From Cercis canadensis (Eukaryota; Streptophyta; Magnoliopsida; Fabales; Fabaceae), in the NCBI GenBank assembly GCA_003255065.1, contig QAOA01006784.1:66591-130590 (forward strand): 64,000 nucleotides of DNA. The letters run 5' to 3'. Position 1 is the first letter of the stretch, and every line of letters starts with the position of its first letter. This document shows, one piece after another, positions 34,801 to 47,317 of this stretch. Made by a program: the position numbers and the translations under genes. Below the pieces are notes generated by a model that saw nothing but the letters and a program-made list of their open reading frames with translations, did not search any database and was not told the origin of the DNA.

Positions 34801-36625
34801 CGATGAAGGATTCTAAATAGATGATTACAAGAGAAGCATTAACTAAAGTTAAATGATTGTATTGAATAGATCATGCCATTATGGCTTACAAATAAGCCTA
34901 TAAAAAAAGCTTGAGAGTGTAAAGGAGAAGAAAAATTTTAATTGCTCAGATGATTGTAAACCCTCAATTGTTTCCCTTATTCTTTTAACACTAAAGCAAC
35001 CCACATACTTGAGTTACAAGGGTGGTGGCAATTGAGGGTCATCAAGCATTAGACACCAAAGTTAAGAATGCATTTAATACTGTTTAAGAAACCGATAATC
35101 TCTACGAGAGGTAGTTGCCTCATTCTCATTGTGCTTTATATCTTTAACTCTGTCTCCACATCTAGTACTAGTTAAGAAATGTTAATTATTTTTATTAAGA
35201 CAACCAGGCCACCTGACATACAGGGAACACCATTTTGAACATAAAAACAGATATTCATTATATAATCTCTCTCCCCCCTCTCTCTCTCGCACACACAAAA
35301 ACACACATAGACATGTGTACATATATTCTTTATGCACCTAGTATGTTACATCTTTTCTTGTCCATAAATTTTTTGAAGTGTTTGATTATTTTGATTAAGT
35401 GTCTGAAGCAGGTAAACACAGCTTAGCAACAAGATCTAACACTAAAAAAAATGACAGATGTCACCTCAAGGAAAGGTTCATCTGAACATAATAATGACAA
35501 GTTTCCATCTAGGTTTTGACCTAGGAGAAAACTTTTTTCTTGTTCTCTCTAGTTGCTCTAAGACTAACATCCAGAAATAAACAACTTTTGCCTCGTTTTA
35601 CATGTGACGTGCATTGACACTTACTATAACTTCTACATTTTTATTGTTCAAGCATTAAAGTCTAAAGAGAGATAAGAACCACTGTCTAGCATGGTACCTT
35701 TATATCTGCCGGAAAGTTGATAGAAATCTCACCCAAATCCGCAACAATATCCTCCAAATGCCTGCCAACAACTCCAAGGCACAGGCTAACTAAACTTGGA
35801 GGCTTTTTCTTCTGAAGCAGTAATCCTGCAAGAAGAAACTTTCACCAAAAATTAGTTCACAGAATTATAACAATATAAGTCGCTCCCCTGATTCAGTACT
35901 GTGCCACATACATCAGAAAAACAATTTTTAATCATTCTTTTCAAGGAAAACACTCAGCATCATTTAACTCTCTATTTCGGACATAAATTAGTAATGCAGT
36001 CACAAAGTCTAATACAAGGTAAAACACTAACTAAACAATGTCCAGTTGCCAGGAAAACTGGTAACTTTAAAGCAGGAAATACAAGTAAGCTATGCAAGCT
36101 TTGGAGCTAACACAAGTTCCTACCTGCAATTAACACAAGAAAAAAAAAAAANCATCATTTAACTCTCTATTTCGGACATAAATTAGTAATGCAGTCACAA
36201 AGTCTAATACAAGGTAAAACACTAACTAAACAATGTCCAGTTGCCAGGAAAACTGGTAACTTTAAAGCAGAAATACAAGTAAGCTATGCAAGCTTTGGAG
36301 CTAACACAAGTTCCTACCTGCAATTAACACAAGAAAAAAAAAAACTTCATTTCCATTTAGAACCAAAATAGCGCAGGTATAATTCATCATAAAGCTTTGA
36401 AATTTTCAAAACGACGGATAATCCATTAAAACCATAACACCCCTGTCAAAAACAGAAGAAGAATGGTTCAGCTTCACATAAACCCAGATTGAAAGAGGGA
36501 AAAGTACCGGGAAATTGAGGGTCTATGATGATATTGGAGGACTTGGACTTGATTTTGGATCCGGGGTTCAAATTGAGTTTTTGCAAAGAGCTTGTTAAGG
36601 CCGTCGCAGCTTTACCTTTATCCAT
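31820..36625 (-). CDS. RNI-like leucine-rich-repeat protein, uncharacterised
   Basis: Six exons on the minus strand: 36625-36508, 35825-35698, 34760-34591, 34054-33977, 32977-32833 and 32236-31820. The 1056-nt CDS gives 351 aa, with phases agreeing at every junction. It begins MDKGKAATALTSSLQKLNLN. The middle shows leucine-rich repeats of the ribonuclease-inhibitor-like (cysteine-containing) type: WEILDVSGSDVSDLGLTKVA, then LCKFIRALDISRCTKITASG, then VLEHCHSLETLRCGGCPRSD. The C-terminal third is basic and Arg/Lys-rich (AFVERDTRLAPKRAKNARQH). There is no F-box at the N-terminus, so it does not look like an SCF receptor. RNI-like LRR domains usually bind proteins; the partner is unknown. The first ATG in frame is used. 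Intron 1 contains an N-flanked duplication (35958-36344). Confidence 0.8.
32328..32346. repeat. C-rich homopolymer ending in N
   Basis: A run of C residues ends at an N (32346) in intron 5 of the LRR gene. It is probably an unresolved homopolymer. Confidence 0.8.
35958..36344. repeat. Direct duplication across a single N (36152)
   Basis: 35958-36151 is repeated at 36153-36344. The copies are nearly identical, apart from a G deletion (GCAGGAAATAC/GCAGAAATAC) and the length of an A-run. It lies inside intron 1 of the LRR gene and lengthens it by about 193 bp. The copies abut the N exactly, as in the other duplications here. Confidence 0.85.
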
Positions 36626-37180
36626 CAAAATCAAAACAATAGAGATTTGCGCTAACACGAAGACAACACCGACATGACCTTCGGAGACGACAATGAGGGA
36701 GAGTGGAGGAGACGAATTTTATTTTAAGTTTAACAATTTACTTTTTGAGCAACAAAGGCACCGACTTCTACTACCATTTTCGGTGAAAATAACTTCATCT
36801 TTTTTCCTGTCTCTTAATGGTTTTTTTTCCTTTAATTTTTTTTTCAATTTTTTCTTATCTTTACAATAAAGTGCCTGGGAGGTTTACAATTTGTGGTTTT
36901 TACCTGTAAAATGATAATGACATTAAACTAAGGGTTTAAATTAGAAACTCTTTTCTTTTGGTAATTCATTAGAAACTTTTTTACTAAAATTAAAAAGGGA
37001 ACTTTTTGGGTGAAATTTTGGATCCAATCCACTTAAACTCAATAAAATATGATATCTGACTATCTAAGCAATAGTGAGTTAACCATCACTAAATTAATAT
37101 ATTTTAATGATGCAAATATTAATTAATCTAGTTTAAAAAATAGTTACCTTTTATTGGTAGATCAAAAAGAAAATAAAAAA
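36626..37180. other. Promoter side of the LRR gene, no other gene seen
   Basis: AT-rich DNA upstream of the LRR start codon. No coding potential is seen. Confidence 0.5.
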
Positions 37181-37390
37181 TTAGGTTATAGACTAGTTGG
37201 TCACAAAACTCTTATTATAAGAAGAGAGTCTTGTATTTTTAAAGTATTCCCTCATATAAAACTACTTTTATAGATGCTTCCACAACAAAACTCATAAAAT
37301 AGAGAGGGCTCGCCCCAAGTTGAATAAGTCTAACTTCATTTAAAAGTTGGTGTCAATCCTAGATTCCTAAGTTAAAAAATATATATATAT
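37181..37390 (+). mobile_element. Diverged SINE-like repeat
   Basis: Related to the element at 1723-1958 by ordered blocks: GACTAGTTGGTCACAAAACT (A-box side), CTTATTATAAGAAGAG, TGCTTCCACAACAAAACTC, AATAAGTCTAACTTCA and AAAAGTTGGTGTCAATCCT. The B-box is degenerate in this copy and no flanking duplication is clear. It is an older copy of the same family. Confidence 0.5.
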
Positions 37391-39937
37391 TTATAGTTTT
37401 CCCTTTGAATTTTAATCTATTTCTTCATTAATATTAATCATATTTTACAATGCTTGAAGATTCAAACCCATATAATGTTATAAATAGAATAGAACCGCTT
37501 TCTTATTATTGGATGAATAGACCAAATTCTTTTTTCCTTCCACTTTGAGTCAGCTCTTCTATTTGTATGTTCTTTTTAAGCTTTGTTTGAATTATCTTCC
37601 TTTTTAAATTATAGTTTTATGGTGCAAAAGGTCTTTTGAAAAAGGCTAAAGAACTTTAGCTTCTAAGAGAAAATTGCAACAGTATGTTTTTCGTGCTTTT
37701 TTTTTAAAAAAAAATTTCTTCAAAAATATTTTTTATTTCAAAAAAGACAATTCAAATTAAGGAAACAACTAAAATACAACAACTGGTAGTGGCACGTGGC
37801 AATTGCATATTGAGTAAGTGATGTCAGCAAATTTTTTAAGTACTTGTATAATTGGTAATTTGATTTATTACAAATATAGCATGTAATTTTTTATTAATTA
37901 TAAATTAGCCCCCATTCATTTTTATTTTTGTTAGAATTTAGGGTTTTAAGGTTTAAAGTTTAGGGTTTAAGATTTAGAATTTAGGGTTCATTTTAATTCT
38001 AAAATTTGATAATTTGGCACATTTTTGTAAATACAACAACTTTTGGATAAGTACATAATTTCATAAAACTTGCTTCACCTGTAATTTAACTGACAACATC
38101 TCTTATTTTCATTGGCTATACACTGTTGTGTCAATTATTGCATTTTAGCAACAAGTGGCACGAAAGTGGTATCCCCAAATTAAATATGCCCTTAATATCA
38201 GAATATTTATGCTTCTAGCCATAATTGTATGATATCATGCTTATGACTTTGGCATATGTGTTGCGCAGAAAAATGCTATCTATGAAAAAAAAATTGTTTG
38301 TTACACATTTGAAATTGCTTTTAGTTTTAAAGATTATGACATGTCTCATTTTTTTAATAATATATTTTTAAATTTAAATACAAAATTTACAAACTTTAAG
38401 AATGATCTCAATACAAGTTATTTGGTTATCTCCTTATTTCACAAATTAGTGAAATAATGAGCTAACTAACACAAAGATAGAAGTAATAGACTTCTAGAAA
38501 TGTCAAAATGGCCAATCCGGATGAATTGGCCTGCTATAAAGATGGGCAGGGCCAACATGTTGCTGACCCAAATAAATAGGGTAGATTCGGCCCGGTTCAA
38601 TTGGTTGTGGGCCAAATCGGGTTCAGATTGGGCTGACTTTTCCTTTTCTGGCCTCAGCAAACTAAAATTATAAATAAAATTCCTAAATGTCATACAAATT
38701 TATATCAAAGAGTTCCAAATATCGTGGCATGACAAAATTAAAAGCATTAAATGGTGAATGTGTTGCTATCGGTTTTTTTTTAATTTATTTTTTAACTTTT
38801 AGTTATGACTATAGATTCAAATATATAATTTATAAATTCCAAAATTATATATTTATTTGATCTGTTGGAGTGAATTAGATTTATTACATAAGATGCATTC
38901 GTTGAGTAATTTATCTTCAATAACTATTTTAAATATTCAAGAGATATATTACAGGTTTTTTTTTTTTCCTTTTGATATTATTTTATTTTTGGTAGAACTT
39001 ATGCGTGTCCGGCTCTCCGCATATATTAGCAAAAGTCAAAATACCTACCAAGTTTTTTGGCTTAGTATTATGGAAGGTCCCCACTTCAATTAACAATAAT
39101 TTGACCAATATATCTAGGAAGTTTTTCACATGTCAAAGAGATATGTGATATTTTTAACATGACAATATCATAATTGTTGATATAAAATTATTTAATTTTG
39201 ATCGTTTATTTTTAAAGGGATACACTCCTTGAAAGTGATGTTTACAAAAAAATTTGAAGTGTGCTGGTCTTTTATAGCTTTTGCAGCATTTATTAGTTTT
39301 TAAAAGATTGATTACTGGTTTGAGTGAAAAATAGAGAAAGTATAAATAATTAAAAATTTGACTGAAAGTTCTTAAAATTTGCAAAAGCTGCCCCAACTTG
39401 AGATTATTTATGTGATGATCTGTTTATCACACGGTCCAAGAGTGAAGAGAAAAGGAGGTTGTACCGTGGATAATCAATATGTAAATGAATCTTTTTTCTA
39501 CTTATATTTTTCTGTAATTATTGCATAATTTCATTTGAAAATTCAACTATCCTATGTATTTAATTTGACAAAGTTTGATCCAAGACTCTAATTTCTATCT
39601 AGTGTTATCAATGTAGGTTTTTTTTTTTTTTTTTTGTTACTGGTGTTACCAATGTAGGTTGGACAATGAAAAATAATCTCCTCCCTTTAAGTCCTTAAAT
39701 TTATTCCCCCTAAATTAGGCAATGAAATGAAAAAAAAAATTATTATCATATCCTTTAAGTTATTTTTAAAATTTAAAACATAAATAATATATTAAAAATT
39801 TATTTTTATAATTTATTTATTCTCCTTCACTTTCACTTTAACTCCCAAACAAAGAGAAGGTAGTTTCTCTCCCTTTCTAACTTAAACATTGAAACAAGGA
39901 GAAGATAACTTCTCCTCCCTTCTCTTTTTTTTCATTC
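37391..39937. other. AT-rich intergenic DNA, no gene seen
   Basis: Contains a degenerate TTTAGGG-like tract (about 37930-37990) and a GC-richer patch with GGGCCAA/GGCCCGG motifs (about 38505-38645). No coding series is visible. Short frames (38466-38693, 38857-39093, 39154-39396) look random. Confidence 0.55.
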
Positions 39938-39939
39938 TC

Positions 39940-40656
39940 TTTATGATTCATTCCATTTAATACCCTTCAAACTCCCAAAGTATTTTAATCAAGATGGAAA
40001 CTTGACTCTTTAACAACCACATTTAAAAAAAAAATTAAATGTAAATGAATTGGTAATTAAATATCAAATATGTAATCACTTGATTTTCATAGTGTGACAA
40101 CAATATTACATAATAGTATTAATGGTCATTTTTAAACATTGAAAAATGCATTGCATGATCACTAGAAAACTAGAACTATTTAATTATTCGAAAGACAATG
40201 CATACTAACTCTTAATTGGAAAATTTTGAATGGCTATCTTTTTCAAGACAGCTACTAACTCAATTACCCAAGTTGAAGATTAAATAAGACTCATAAGANT
40301 CTATGACTCATTCCATTTCATACCCTTCAAACTCCCAAAGTATTTTAATCAAGATGGAAACTTGACTCTTTAACAACCACATTAAAAAAAAATTAAATGT
40401 AAATGAATTGGTAATTAAATATCAAGTATGTAATCACTTGATTTTCATAGTGTGACAACAATATTACATAATAGTATAAATGGTCATTTTTAAACATTGA
40501 AAAATGCATTGCATGATCACTAGAAAACTAGAACTATTTAATTATTCGAAAGACAATGCATACTAACTCTTAATTGGAAAATTTTGAATGGCTATCTTTT
40601 TCAAGACAGCTACTAACTCAATTACCCAAGTTGAAGATTAAATAAGACTCATAAGA
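39940..40656. repeat. Direct duplication across a single N (40299), about 358 bp per copy
   Basis: 39940-40298 is repeated at 40300-40656 with about five substitutions or length changes (for example ATCAAATATG/ATCAAGTATG and AGTATTAATGG/AGTATAAATGG). This is the longest of the N-flanked duplications. It is intergenic. Confidence 0.85.
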
Positions 40657-40954
40657 TTAATGAGTCTTTCACATCAAGAAAAAAATGAGTGTTTCTAAGA
40701 TAAGAGACTTTAAACTTAGAACCACAAATTTTATATAATGTTATGAAAAAATGAATAGAATTTCTTTTACCCAATATGAAAAAAAATGCTTATTTTATAA
40801 GGTGAGGACAAAGCCTTCATAGTTGGCCAAAGAGCAAAATCAACAAATGACCGAAGGCATGAAAAAAAAACATAGAGATACCACCAAATCTCAAAAGAAG
40901 AAGAAGAGTGAACATGCCATCTGACAATTGACATGTCTAGTGAGATCCATTTTG

Positions 40955-41077
40955 TATATTTAATTTTTTTTTTTTAAGTTTTTAATTTTTTTAAAATTGT
41001 AATATTTAAGTAAATAAATTAAAAAATATAATAATTATATAAATAAATTATTAAAGTATAATATTATGGTAAATGGG
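40955..41077. mobile_element. Solo arm of the Mutator-type MITE family
   Basis: The sequence from AATTTTTTTTAAAATTGTAA to ATAATATTATGGTAAATGGGC follows the right arm of the elements at 18768-19307 and 20515-21076. The left arm is not found upstream, so this is a truncated copy. Confidence 0.5.
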
Positions 41078-41905
41078 CGAGGCACCAGCCCTTCTATGTA
41101 AAATTATAAGTTTTTCTTTTTTGTTTTTAATTAAAAACCTGATCCCACAACCTTTTTACCTAACATAAAACGTGAGGTGTCTCAATAAAATACAATTACT
41201 ATTTCTGACTGTATGTCCACATCGTACAATTTAAAGTGAGATAACAAATTTCACCAAGAACCTTTTAAAAGATTCCGGCCCTTTTTTTAAAATGAAAAAC
41301 ATGTTTTCTTATGTTTAAATGTAGTGTAGGACAAATTTTAAATTAAATTTTTATAATTTTTTTTAATTAAGTTTCTGTTGTGACTTTTAGTTATAAATTC
41401 ATTAGTTTAAGACTCACATTATAAATATTTTGTCTATATAGTAATAAAAAAATTAATGTGACACTAAAATAATACAAAAATTGAGTTTTACTTGTAGTTC
41501 ATCACCTTAATTTTTATCAATTTAAAAATAATTAAGTCATATGACTTCCATGTATGTTTGATAAATAACAATTTATGTGTCACTTTAATATCATTTAAGC
41601 TTCATCTATTATAATATAAAAAAGTCATTTAACATGTCAATACTAAACTGATAAAATTATAACGCGAAATATTGACAATGACTCAATTAAAAAAAATTAA
41701 ATTATAAAAATTAAATTTAAAATTTTTTCAAACTANACTATAAACACGAATAATATATTTTAACCTATAATTTATAACCAGAATATTATCTCTCAACCTT
41801 GCATAAAACGTGCGAAAACGTGTCATCTTATTGTTGATTAAGTTATTACATCAACCATTTGAAATTGCCCCACGACAGCGCACAATTATTGTTTGATGTG
41901 CAACT
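41078..41905. other. AT-rich intergenic DNA, no gene seen
   Basis: No coding potential is seen. A single N at 41736 lies between four-base ACTA copies, too short to interpret. Confidence 0.5.
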
Positions 41906-42260
41906 ATTATTTTTTAAATGCGTTCGAGGTTTGGAACCTGATTCACGTGCTACGGACAAACCAGCTCCGTCAATAAAAGTAGCTCCACATAGTCGTGGTT
42001 CCAAATCCAACTCTTTCTCTCACCTATCATTCATTCAACTTCAAGTTTTCGAACAACCAAGTTTCTCCTTCTATACCTCTGCNATTATTTTTTAAATGCG
42101 TTCGAGGTTTGGAACCTGATTCACGTGCTACGGACAAACCAGCTCCGTCAAGAAAAGTAGCTCCACATGGTCGTGGTTCCAAATCCAACTCTTTCTCTCA
42201 CCTATCATTCATTCAACTTCAAGTTTTCGAACAACCAAGTTTCTCCTTCTATACCTCTGC
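41906..42260. repeat. Direct duplication across a single N (42083), in the leader of the GPPS small-subunit gene
   Basis: 41906-42082 and 42084-42260 are both 177 bp and differ at only two positions (CAATAAAAG/CAAGAAAAG and CATAGTCG/CATGGTCG). They end 40 bp before the start codon at 42300. The true leader or promoter probably contains one copy. Confidence 0.85.
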
Positions 42261-42299
42261 TTTGCTTTCGCAGTTCTTCCCTTTGCCTAAGTTTTCTCT

Positions 42300-43205
42300 A
42301 TGGTTGGAGCTATTCTCCACATCAATGGCAACTCCACCGTTCATTTTTCATGTAGATCAAATCTTGATCGTTCACAGTTGCCTGCCAAATCCACCATGGT
42401 CAAATTAAAACCAGCTGAATCTTATTGGGCTTCCGTGCATGCTGACATTGAAGCCCATCTCAAGCAAGCCATACCAATGAAAGAGCCGCTGGTGGTTTAT
42501 GAGCCCATGCACCATTTGGTCTTCGCCACCCCACGAACCACCGTGCCGGCGTTGTGCGTAGCCTCGTGTGAAGTTGTTGGCGGCCAACGGGACCAAGCAA
42601 TTGCTGCTGCTTCCGCCTTGCTGCTCATGCAGGTAGCTGCTTGTACTCATGAGAATCTTCCTTTGACAGATAAGCCCAAACCCAGGCCCATGACCAATCA
42701 TGTGTATGGCCCAAACATAGAGCTTCTCACCGGAGATGGTATTGTCCCATTTGGGTTTCAGTTGTTAGCTAAATCCGGACAACCAGGTCAAACCAATTCA
42801 GAGCGGATTCTACGGGTCATCATTGAGATCTCACGTGCCATAGGATCTCAAGGTGTGATCGATGGGCAATATTGTAAAATACTAGGCACGCAATCGGACG
42901 GTAAGGATTCATGCCATGTAGAAAGTAGGAAGCATGTCATAGGGAAAAATGAAGGTAAGCTCCATGCTTGTGGGGCTGCATGTGGGGCAATGTTAGGAGG
43001 GGGAAGTGAGGAGGAAATTGAGAAATTGAGAAGATATGGGTTTTATGTGGGGATGATACAAGGTATGTTGCAATTGGTTGAGAGAAAAGAGAAGGGGTTA
43101 ATGGAAGAAGTGGAAGAGCTAAGAAATTTGGCTCTTAAGGAATTGCAAGATTTTGAGAGTAGGAAAATTGAGGCAATTTCTTGTTTTATTAAAGAGGCTT
43201 TTTAG
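42300..43205 (+). CDS. GPPS.SSU: Geranyl diphosphate synthase small subunit (type I), plastid
   Basis: Intronless, 301 aa. It belongs to the trans-prenyltransferase fold but is the non-catalytic small subunit. The first Asp-rich motif is replaced by THENLPLTD (about 116-124), and the second Asp-rich motif is missing. Two CxxxC motifs are present, CVASC (C86-C90) and CGAAC (C224-C228). These define small subunits and mediate pairing with the GGPP synthase large subunit. AIPMKEPLVVYEPMHHLVFA, IELLTGDGIVPFGF and MLGGGSEEEIEKLRRYGFYV match type I subunits of monoterpene-producing plants, from memory. The heterodimer makes geranyl diphosphate (C10) in plastids from IPP and DMAPP. The N-terminal about 40 residues are Ser/Asn/Arg-rich and fit a transit peptide. 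The first ATG (42300) is used; M33 is a possible alternative. The leader is duplicated in the assembly. Confidence 0.9.
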   Translation: MVGAILHINGNSTVHFSCRSNLDRSQLPAKSTMVKLKPAESYWASVHADIEAHLKQAIPMKEPLVVYEPMHHLVFATPRTTVPALCVASCEVVGGQRDQAIAAASALLLMQVAACTHENLPLTDKPKPRPMTNHVYGPNIELLTGDGIVPFGFQLLAKSGQPGQTNSERILRVIIEISRAIGSQGVIDGQYCKILGTQSDGKDSCHVESRKHVIGKNEGKLHACGAACGAMLGGGSEEEIEKLRRYGFYVGMIQGMLQLVERKEKGLMEEVEELRNLALKELQDFESRKIEAISCFIKEAF

Positions 43206-46200
43206 ATATTTTATATATAATAAAATATAAAAATTATGTATGTTTGTTACATCAATGTAATATGACATATTTGTGTGGTATAATAGAATCCTAATTTTAT
43301 TAATGTCTAAGAATTTTTATTGTTATCTTGTCTATAAAAGGAATGAGTCTAAAACTTTGATACTAATGTATTTGAATGTGAGTATGAGTGGAGAAATATG
43401 CATGGTATATATACCATGGATATAGTACATGAGATTTGATTGTGTGTGGACCTAGCTACTTTTCCTTTGATTTCAACTAAGAATATGTGATGTTTATCTA
43501 ATCGTTTAAATATTATTAATAAGAATTAGTGCTGCAAACTGCAACTGCAAAGCACTCTTGAAAAAGTGATCGGCTTACCTAAAATATGCTTTTGTGTTAT
43601 ATTTTAAATGACTAGCATTTAATAGAAAGTTCATTGTCTGGGTTTCCCACATTAAAAATATGTCCTTTTACTCTATTAAGATTATCCTGTGACATGTTCA
43701 CGTACATATTAGTTCAAGATTATGGCAGTTTATGTAGATACATAACAGTTAACCAGAGGCTAACTATCATTAACATAACAGCCTCAATTACATCCTTAAT
43801 GTCGTAAAAGGTTCTTTGAGCGGCTCACGACTCACTCTTAGCTAGGTTATTACTAAAGAGTGAGTTAAGAACGAAAAGAAATTCTAACTATAAGTATTTT
43901 GAAAAAGCATTCCCCATATTTACCATATATTATTAGCCTATCTTTCATTTTCGCTTTGCATAGGCATAAGACCATCTTTGTTTCTCCATTGGACCAAAAA
44001 TAGAATGTAAAATCCCATAAACAAAAAAGATAAAAAGGATGAAAATGTGAGAATGAGGAGAAGTTGAGAAATTAAAAAAAANAAAAAAAAAAAAAAAAAA
44101 AACATTGCAAAAGTTGGTGCCAAAGTGTTGAGCAATTAGGGAATACGTACGTTAATAATCAAGAGGAGCTAAAAATGGTTGATCATGACATGAATATGTG
44201 AATATGTGATTGATCATGACATGCAAATTCTGGTTTTTCTTTTTTCTCTAAACTCATGACAGAAACATGTGACTGTTGTATATATATAAAGAATAAACTT
44301 ACGTATGAACGTGGGATTCCTAGGTACGTTAGAGGTTTGATTGTTAAGATAAGAATTGACCTTTCTTATGTCTTTTTTGGGGTGGGAATGGAGGTATTTT
44401 GTTTTCAACTAAGAGCATGTCGGGTTTGATCGTTTGACTTGAAGGAAATAAGCATTTACAGGTTATTTTTTTTTAATATATGTACAATATTTTTTTCTTT
44501 TACAAAATTTTCACAACTATTTTGGGTGATAAAATTTGAATTAAACTATTATTTTTATTTTTCATAAAAATTTAATTTAGGTTCTGTCACCCAAAAAATA
44601 GTTGGACTTTGTAGGGAAAAAGATAGTTCTCTACAAAATTAAGTCACACAATAAAAGCATATACCAATATTTAATATGATTTGACAAACTCAAATTGCTT
44701 CTATCTATAGATGAGAGGAGATATAAGAAGCAGATAGTGTCTTGGTGTTCTGATTTATAACAATAAAAATAGAGGTTAACAAGAATAGTAATTTTATATA
44801 CACTAATTGTGAAAAATATGTAAGAACATATTATATCATTACTCTTTTTTTTTTTTCTTCCATCATTTNCTTTTTTTTTTTCCATCATTTTATATATGTC
44901 ATTACTCTAAACTCTTAATGTAAATATCCTTACATAAAGTCCAAAACAATCTTGACTCATTGAAGTTCAATTGCCATAATTACAATCATATCTCTCGTGA
45001 ATTTTCTTCTTCCTTTATATATTACTTCCCAATAGATATATTAATTTTTGACTCTCTCTTTAATTATTACTCCCTTAGCTCGGCCGAACCTAACTTGATA
45101 TTCGAAATCGAGGTACATCAACCCAATCCTTAATTCACTTGTATTTACTCTGCATGTTGAACCTTACCCACAACTCTATATCCAACCTAAGCTCAAATCC
45201 GACTTCATCCGCTGACCGCAACATAGGCATCGTCACTTAACATAGACCCACAGTTTCGCACCACCACTTACCACAAGTGCATTTGGCAGATATAAAGAAC
45301 ATATTTTCAGTCAATTCACTTCTGCTTCCTTTCATTTAGATTTAAAACCAGAGAAGGATTTCATTCATTTTATATTTGTCAAAATAATGAGTTTCCATTC
45401 AAATTATTAGTTTACATTTCAAGTTCTTGGGAATAATAAGAGAATTATACTCTCCTTATTTTCCAAGACATTTAACTTGTTATAATTAATCAATTCATGT
45501 AAGACCTTTTACTGGTATGTTTGTTGACCCAGAAACAGGGTAAACCTTGTCCATTAATAAACATTTTTGGGTCTTCAACAGTGCCATTTCTGTTTAACAA
45601 TATGGAGGCAATCAACAATAAATTTGACCTTGGAAATGCCATGAATAGTAAAAAAGAAAAAAAAGGGTAAAAAAGAAACCATCATTGAATATGATTAAAT
45701 TTAATGGCAGCTCTTCTCTTGGTAGCTTCCATGAAATTATCTTTCTGTTTCTGGTGGGAAACAGTAGGAATTGAAAGAGACATTTGGGTGTTTTTTTCCC
45801 TTTCCTTTCTCATATATGATTTGATAATGAAGTTTATTTATTGTTTTCAATAATAAATGAAATGAGGTTGGTGGTATGTCTCAGTCAATTCCCCATGCTA
45901 TGGTTCAATTATTTAGGCCTTTCTCGTAGATGCCGAGTCATACAACGGTAACAGAAACTGCACAAATTAAAGCAATACCATAAATTTTCAGTTAACTTGA
46001 AACATAATTTTTCCAATCAATCTGCAGAATACTTCCTTTTTAAGTGTATTAATAATTTAATTCCATAACCAATTGTCCAACCATGTTTCTACAACAAAGA
46101 AAACACACAAACTCCAAAAATTGGAAAAAAAAAAAAACAAATATTCTAGTTGCTTAAAATTTTAATGGAGTATGGTAATGCATGCTACTAGTTTTGGGGA

Positions 46201-46690
46201 TGTCAAACAATGTAAAGTAAAATGGTATGCAACTAGCAGAACTCTCGAAAGATTCCACAAGCAAGTGTTAAAGATTAATTAGAGCATAGCTTGAGCCATA
46301 TAAAATGAAGAAAAAGAAAAAAAGGATCAAGAAAGAGAAGAGGGCAAGGAGAGAGATTTACTTTGCTGCAAACAAAAATAAAGCTAAAACAGGGAATCAC
46401 ATATTAAATAGTATTAGAAAGAAGTATGGCACTTTTGTGCTTCTAAATGATTTATGCTTTTAGAATTCAATTAAATTTGACATTGTAAAGTGGAGACTAA
46501 TTAAATTCAGTTGATTCATTGCATTATTTTCTTCACAGTAAATGGATCTCCTAACTCCTATACCCCAAAAGACAAGCCTGAACACAATCTCTAAGGTCTA
46601 TACAAGTAACCACTACAAATCCCCTATACATGACAATTAATTGTGAAAGGACTGAAACTACTGTCTTACTGGTTAACCAAACCCTGAACT
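43206..46690. other. Intergenic, no gene seen
   Basis: AT-rich. N at 44082 lies inside a poly(A) run. N at 44869 lies between two copies of a T-run followed by CCATCATTT (about 44844-44868 and 44870-44890). No frame with recognisable similarity is seen on either strand. Confidence 0.55.
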
Positions 46691-47317
46691 TCAAAGTGAT
46701 TCAAGAAACCCAGTTTTTGTGAGCACAGCATTTCTCACTTTGCTAAGATCCCTCCCTTTGAGGGTTCTCCCAACACCTTCAAAAACAGAAAATGACGATA
46801 TCTGACTCCTTGCAAGCCTTCTTGCAATGAACTCATGTGGGGGTAGCTTGGGTTCATACTCATCATCTTCCTCTTCATCATCATCATCACTATCCCCACC
46901 ATAATTGACAACGCCATCATCATCATCATTATCATAATCATTGACAGAATGATCAAAATTATAATCATCAAACCTTGAAGCATTCTTGGAGGGCTTGTTT
47001 GGCTTAATCCTATAAATCTTTGACCAATCAGGAACGTTGACAGGTGCTGATTTCTGCAGAACCTTGGCTTCATGGGAAGAACTAGTACTACTATTGCTAC
47101 TGCTAGGCCTTGGGATCATTCTTGCTGCCGTTGGGAGTGGCCTAGGGACAGGAACAGAAGAAGAAGAAGAAGAAGACTCCTTGGCCTTGCTTACACCAGA
47201 ACCATAACCAGCTCTGTCTTTGAGAACAGACCAAACATCTTCTTCTTCAAAATCACCATCTCTCAATGACCTCCATATCCCACTGTGCTGCCTAACTAGA
47301 CTATAGTTATCCTCCAT
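46691..47317 (-). CDS. S40: Senescence regulator S40-like protein (DUF584)
   Basis: Single coding exon, ATG at 47317, stop at 46691, 208 aa. It contains the family elements: [12 protein letters not shown] at the N-terminus, a Ser-rich linker (about 47-90), the [15 protein letters not shown] motif (about 90-105), a long Asp/Glu run (about 130-152) and the [20 protein letters not shown] block followed by [20 protein letters not shown]40 family proteins are small nuclear-type plant proteins induced in leaf senescence and stress; biochemical function is unresolved. A possible 5' UTR intron is suggested on the minus strand by a donor at about 47549 (AAAAG|GTAGAT) and an acceptor at about 47332 (TGTAG|GAAG). 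Confidence 0.9.
   Translation of the reverse strand: MEDNYSLVRQHSGIWRSLRDGDFEEEDVWSVLKDRAGYGSGVSKAKESSSSSSSVPVPRPLPTAARMIPRPSSSNSSTSSSHEAKVLQKSAPVNVPDWSKIYRIKPNKPSKNASRFDDYNFDHSVNDYDNDDDDGVVNYGGDSDDDDEEEDDEYEPKLPPHEFIARRLARSQISSFSVFEGVGRTLKGRDLSKVRNAVLTKTGFLESL

Noticed and set aside
38505..38645. GGGCCAA/GGCCCGG-rich patch as a possible promoter or transposon core
   Set aside because: The motif is suggestive of plant repeat families, but no terminal repeats, duplication or adjacent gene could be identified.
41859..42408. Frames spanning the duplicated leader of the GPPS small-subunit gene
   Set aside because: They run through the N and the duplicated 177-bp segments, and repeat the same peptide because of the duplication. 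The prenyltransferase frame starting at 42300 is the real one.
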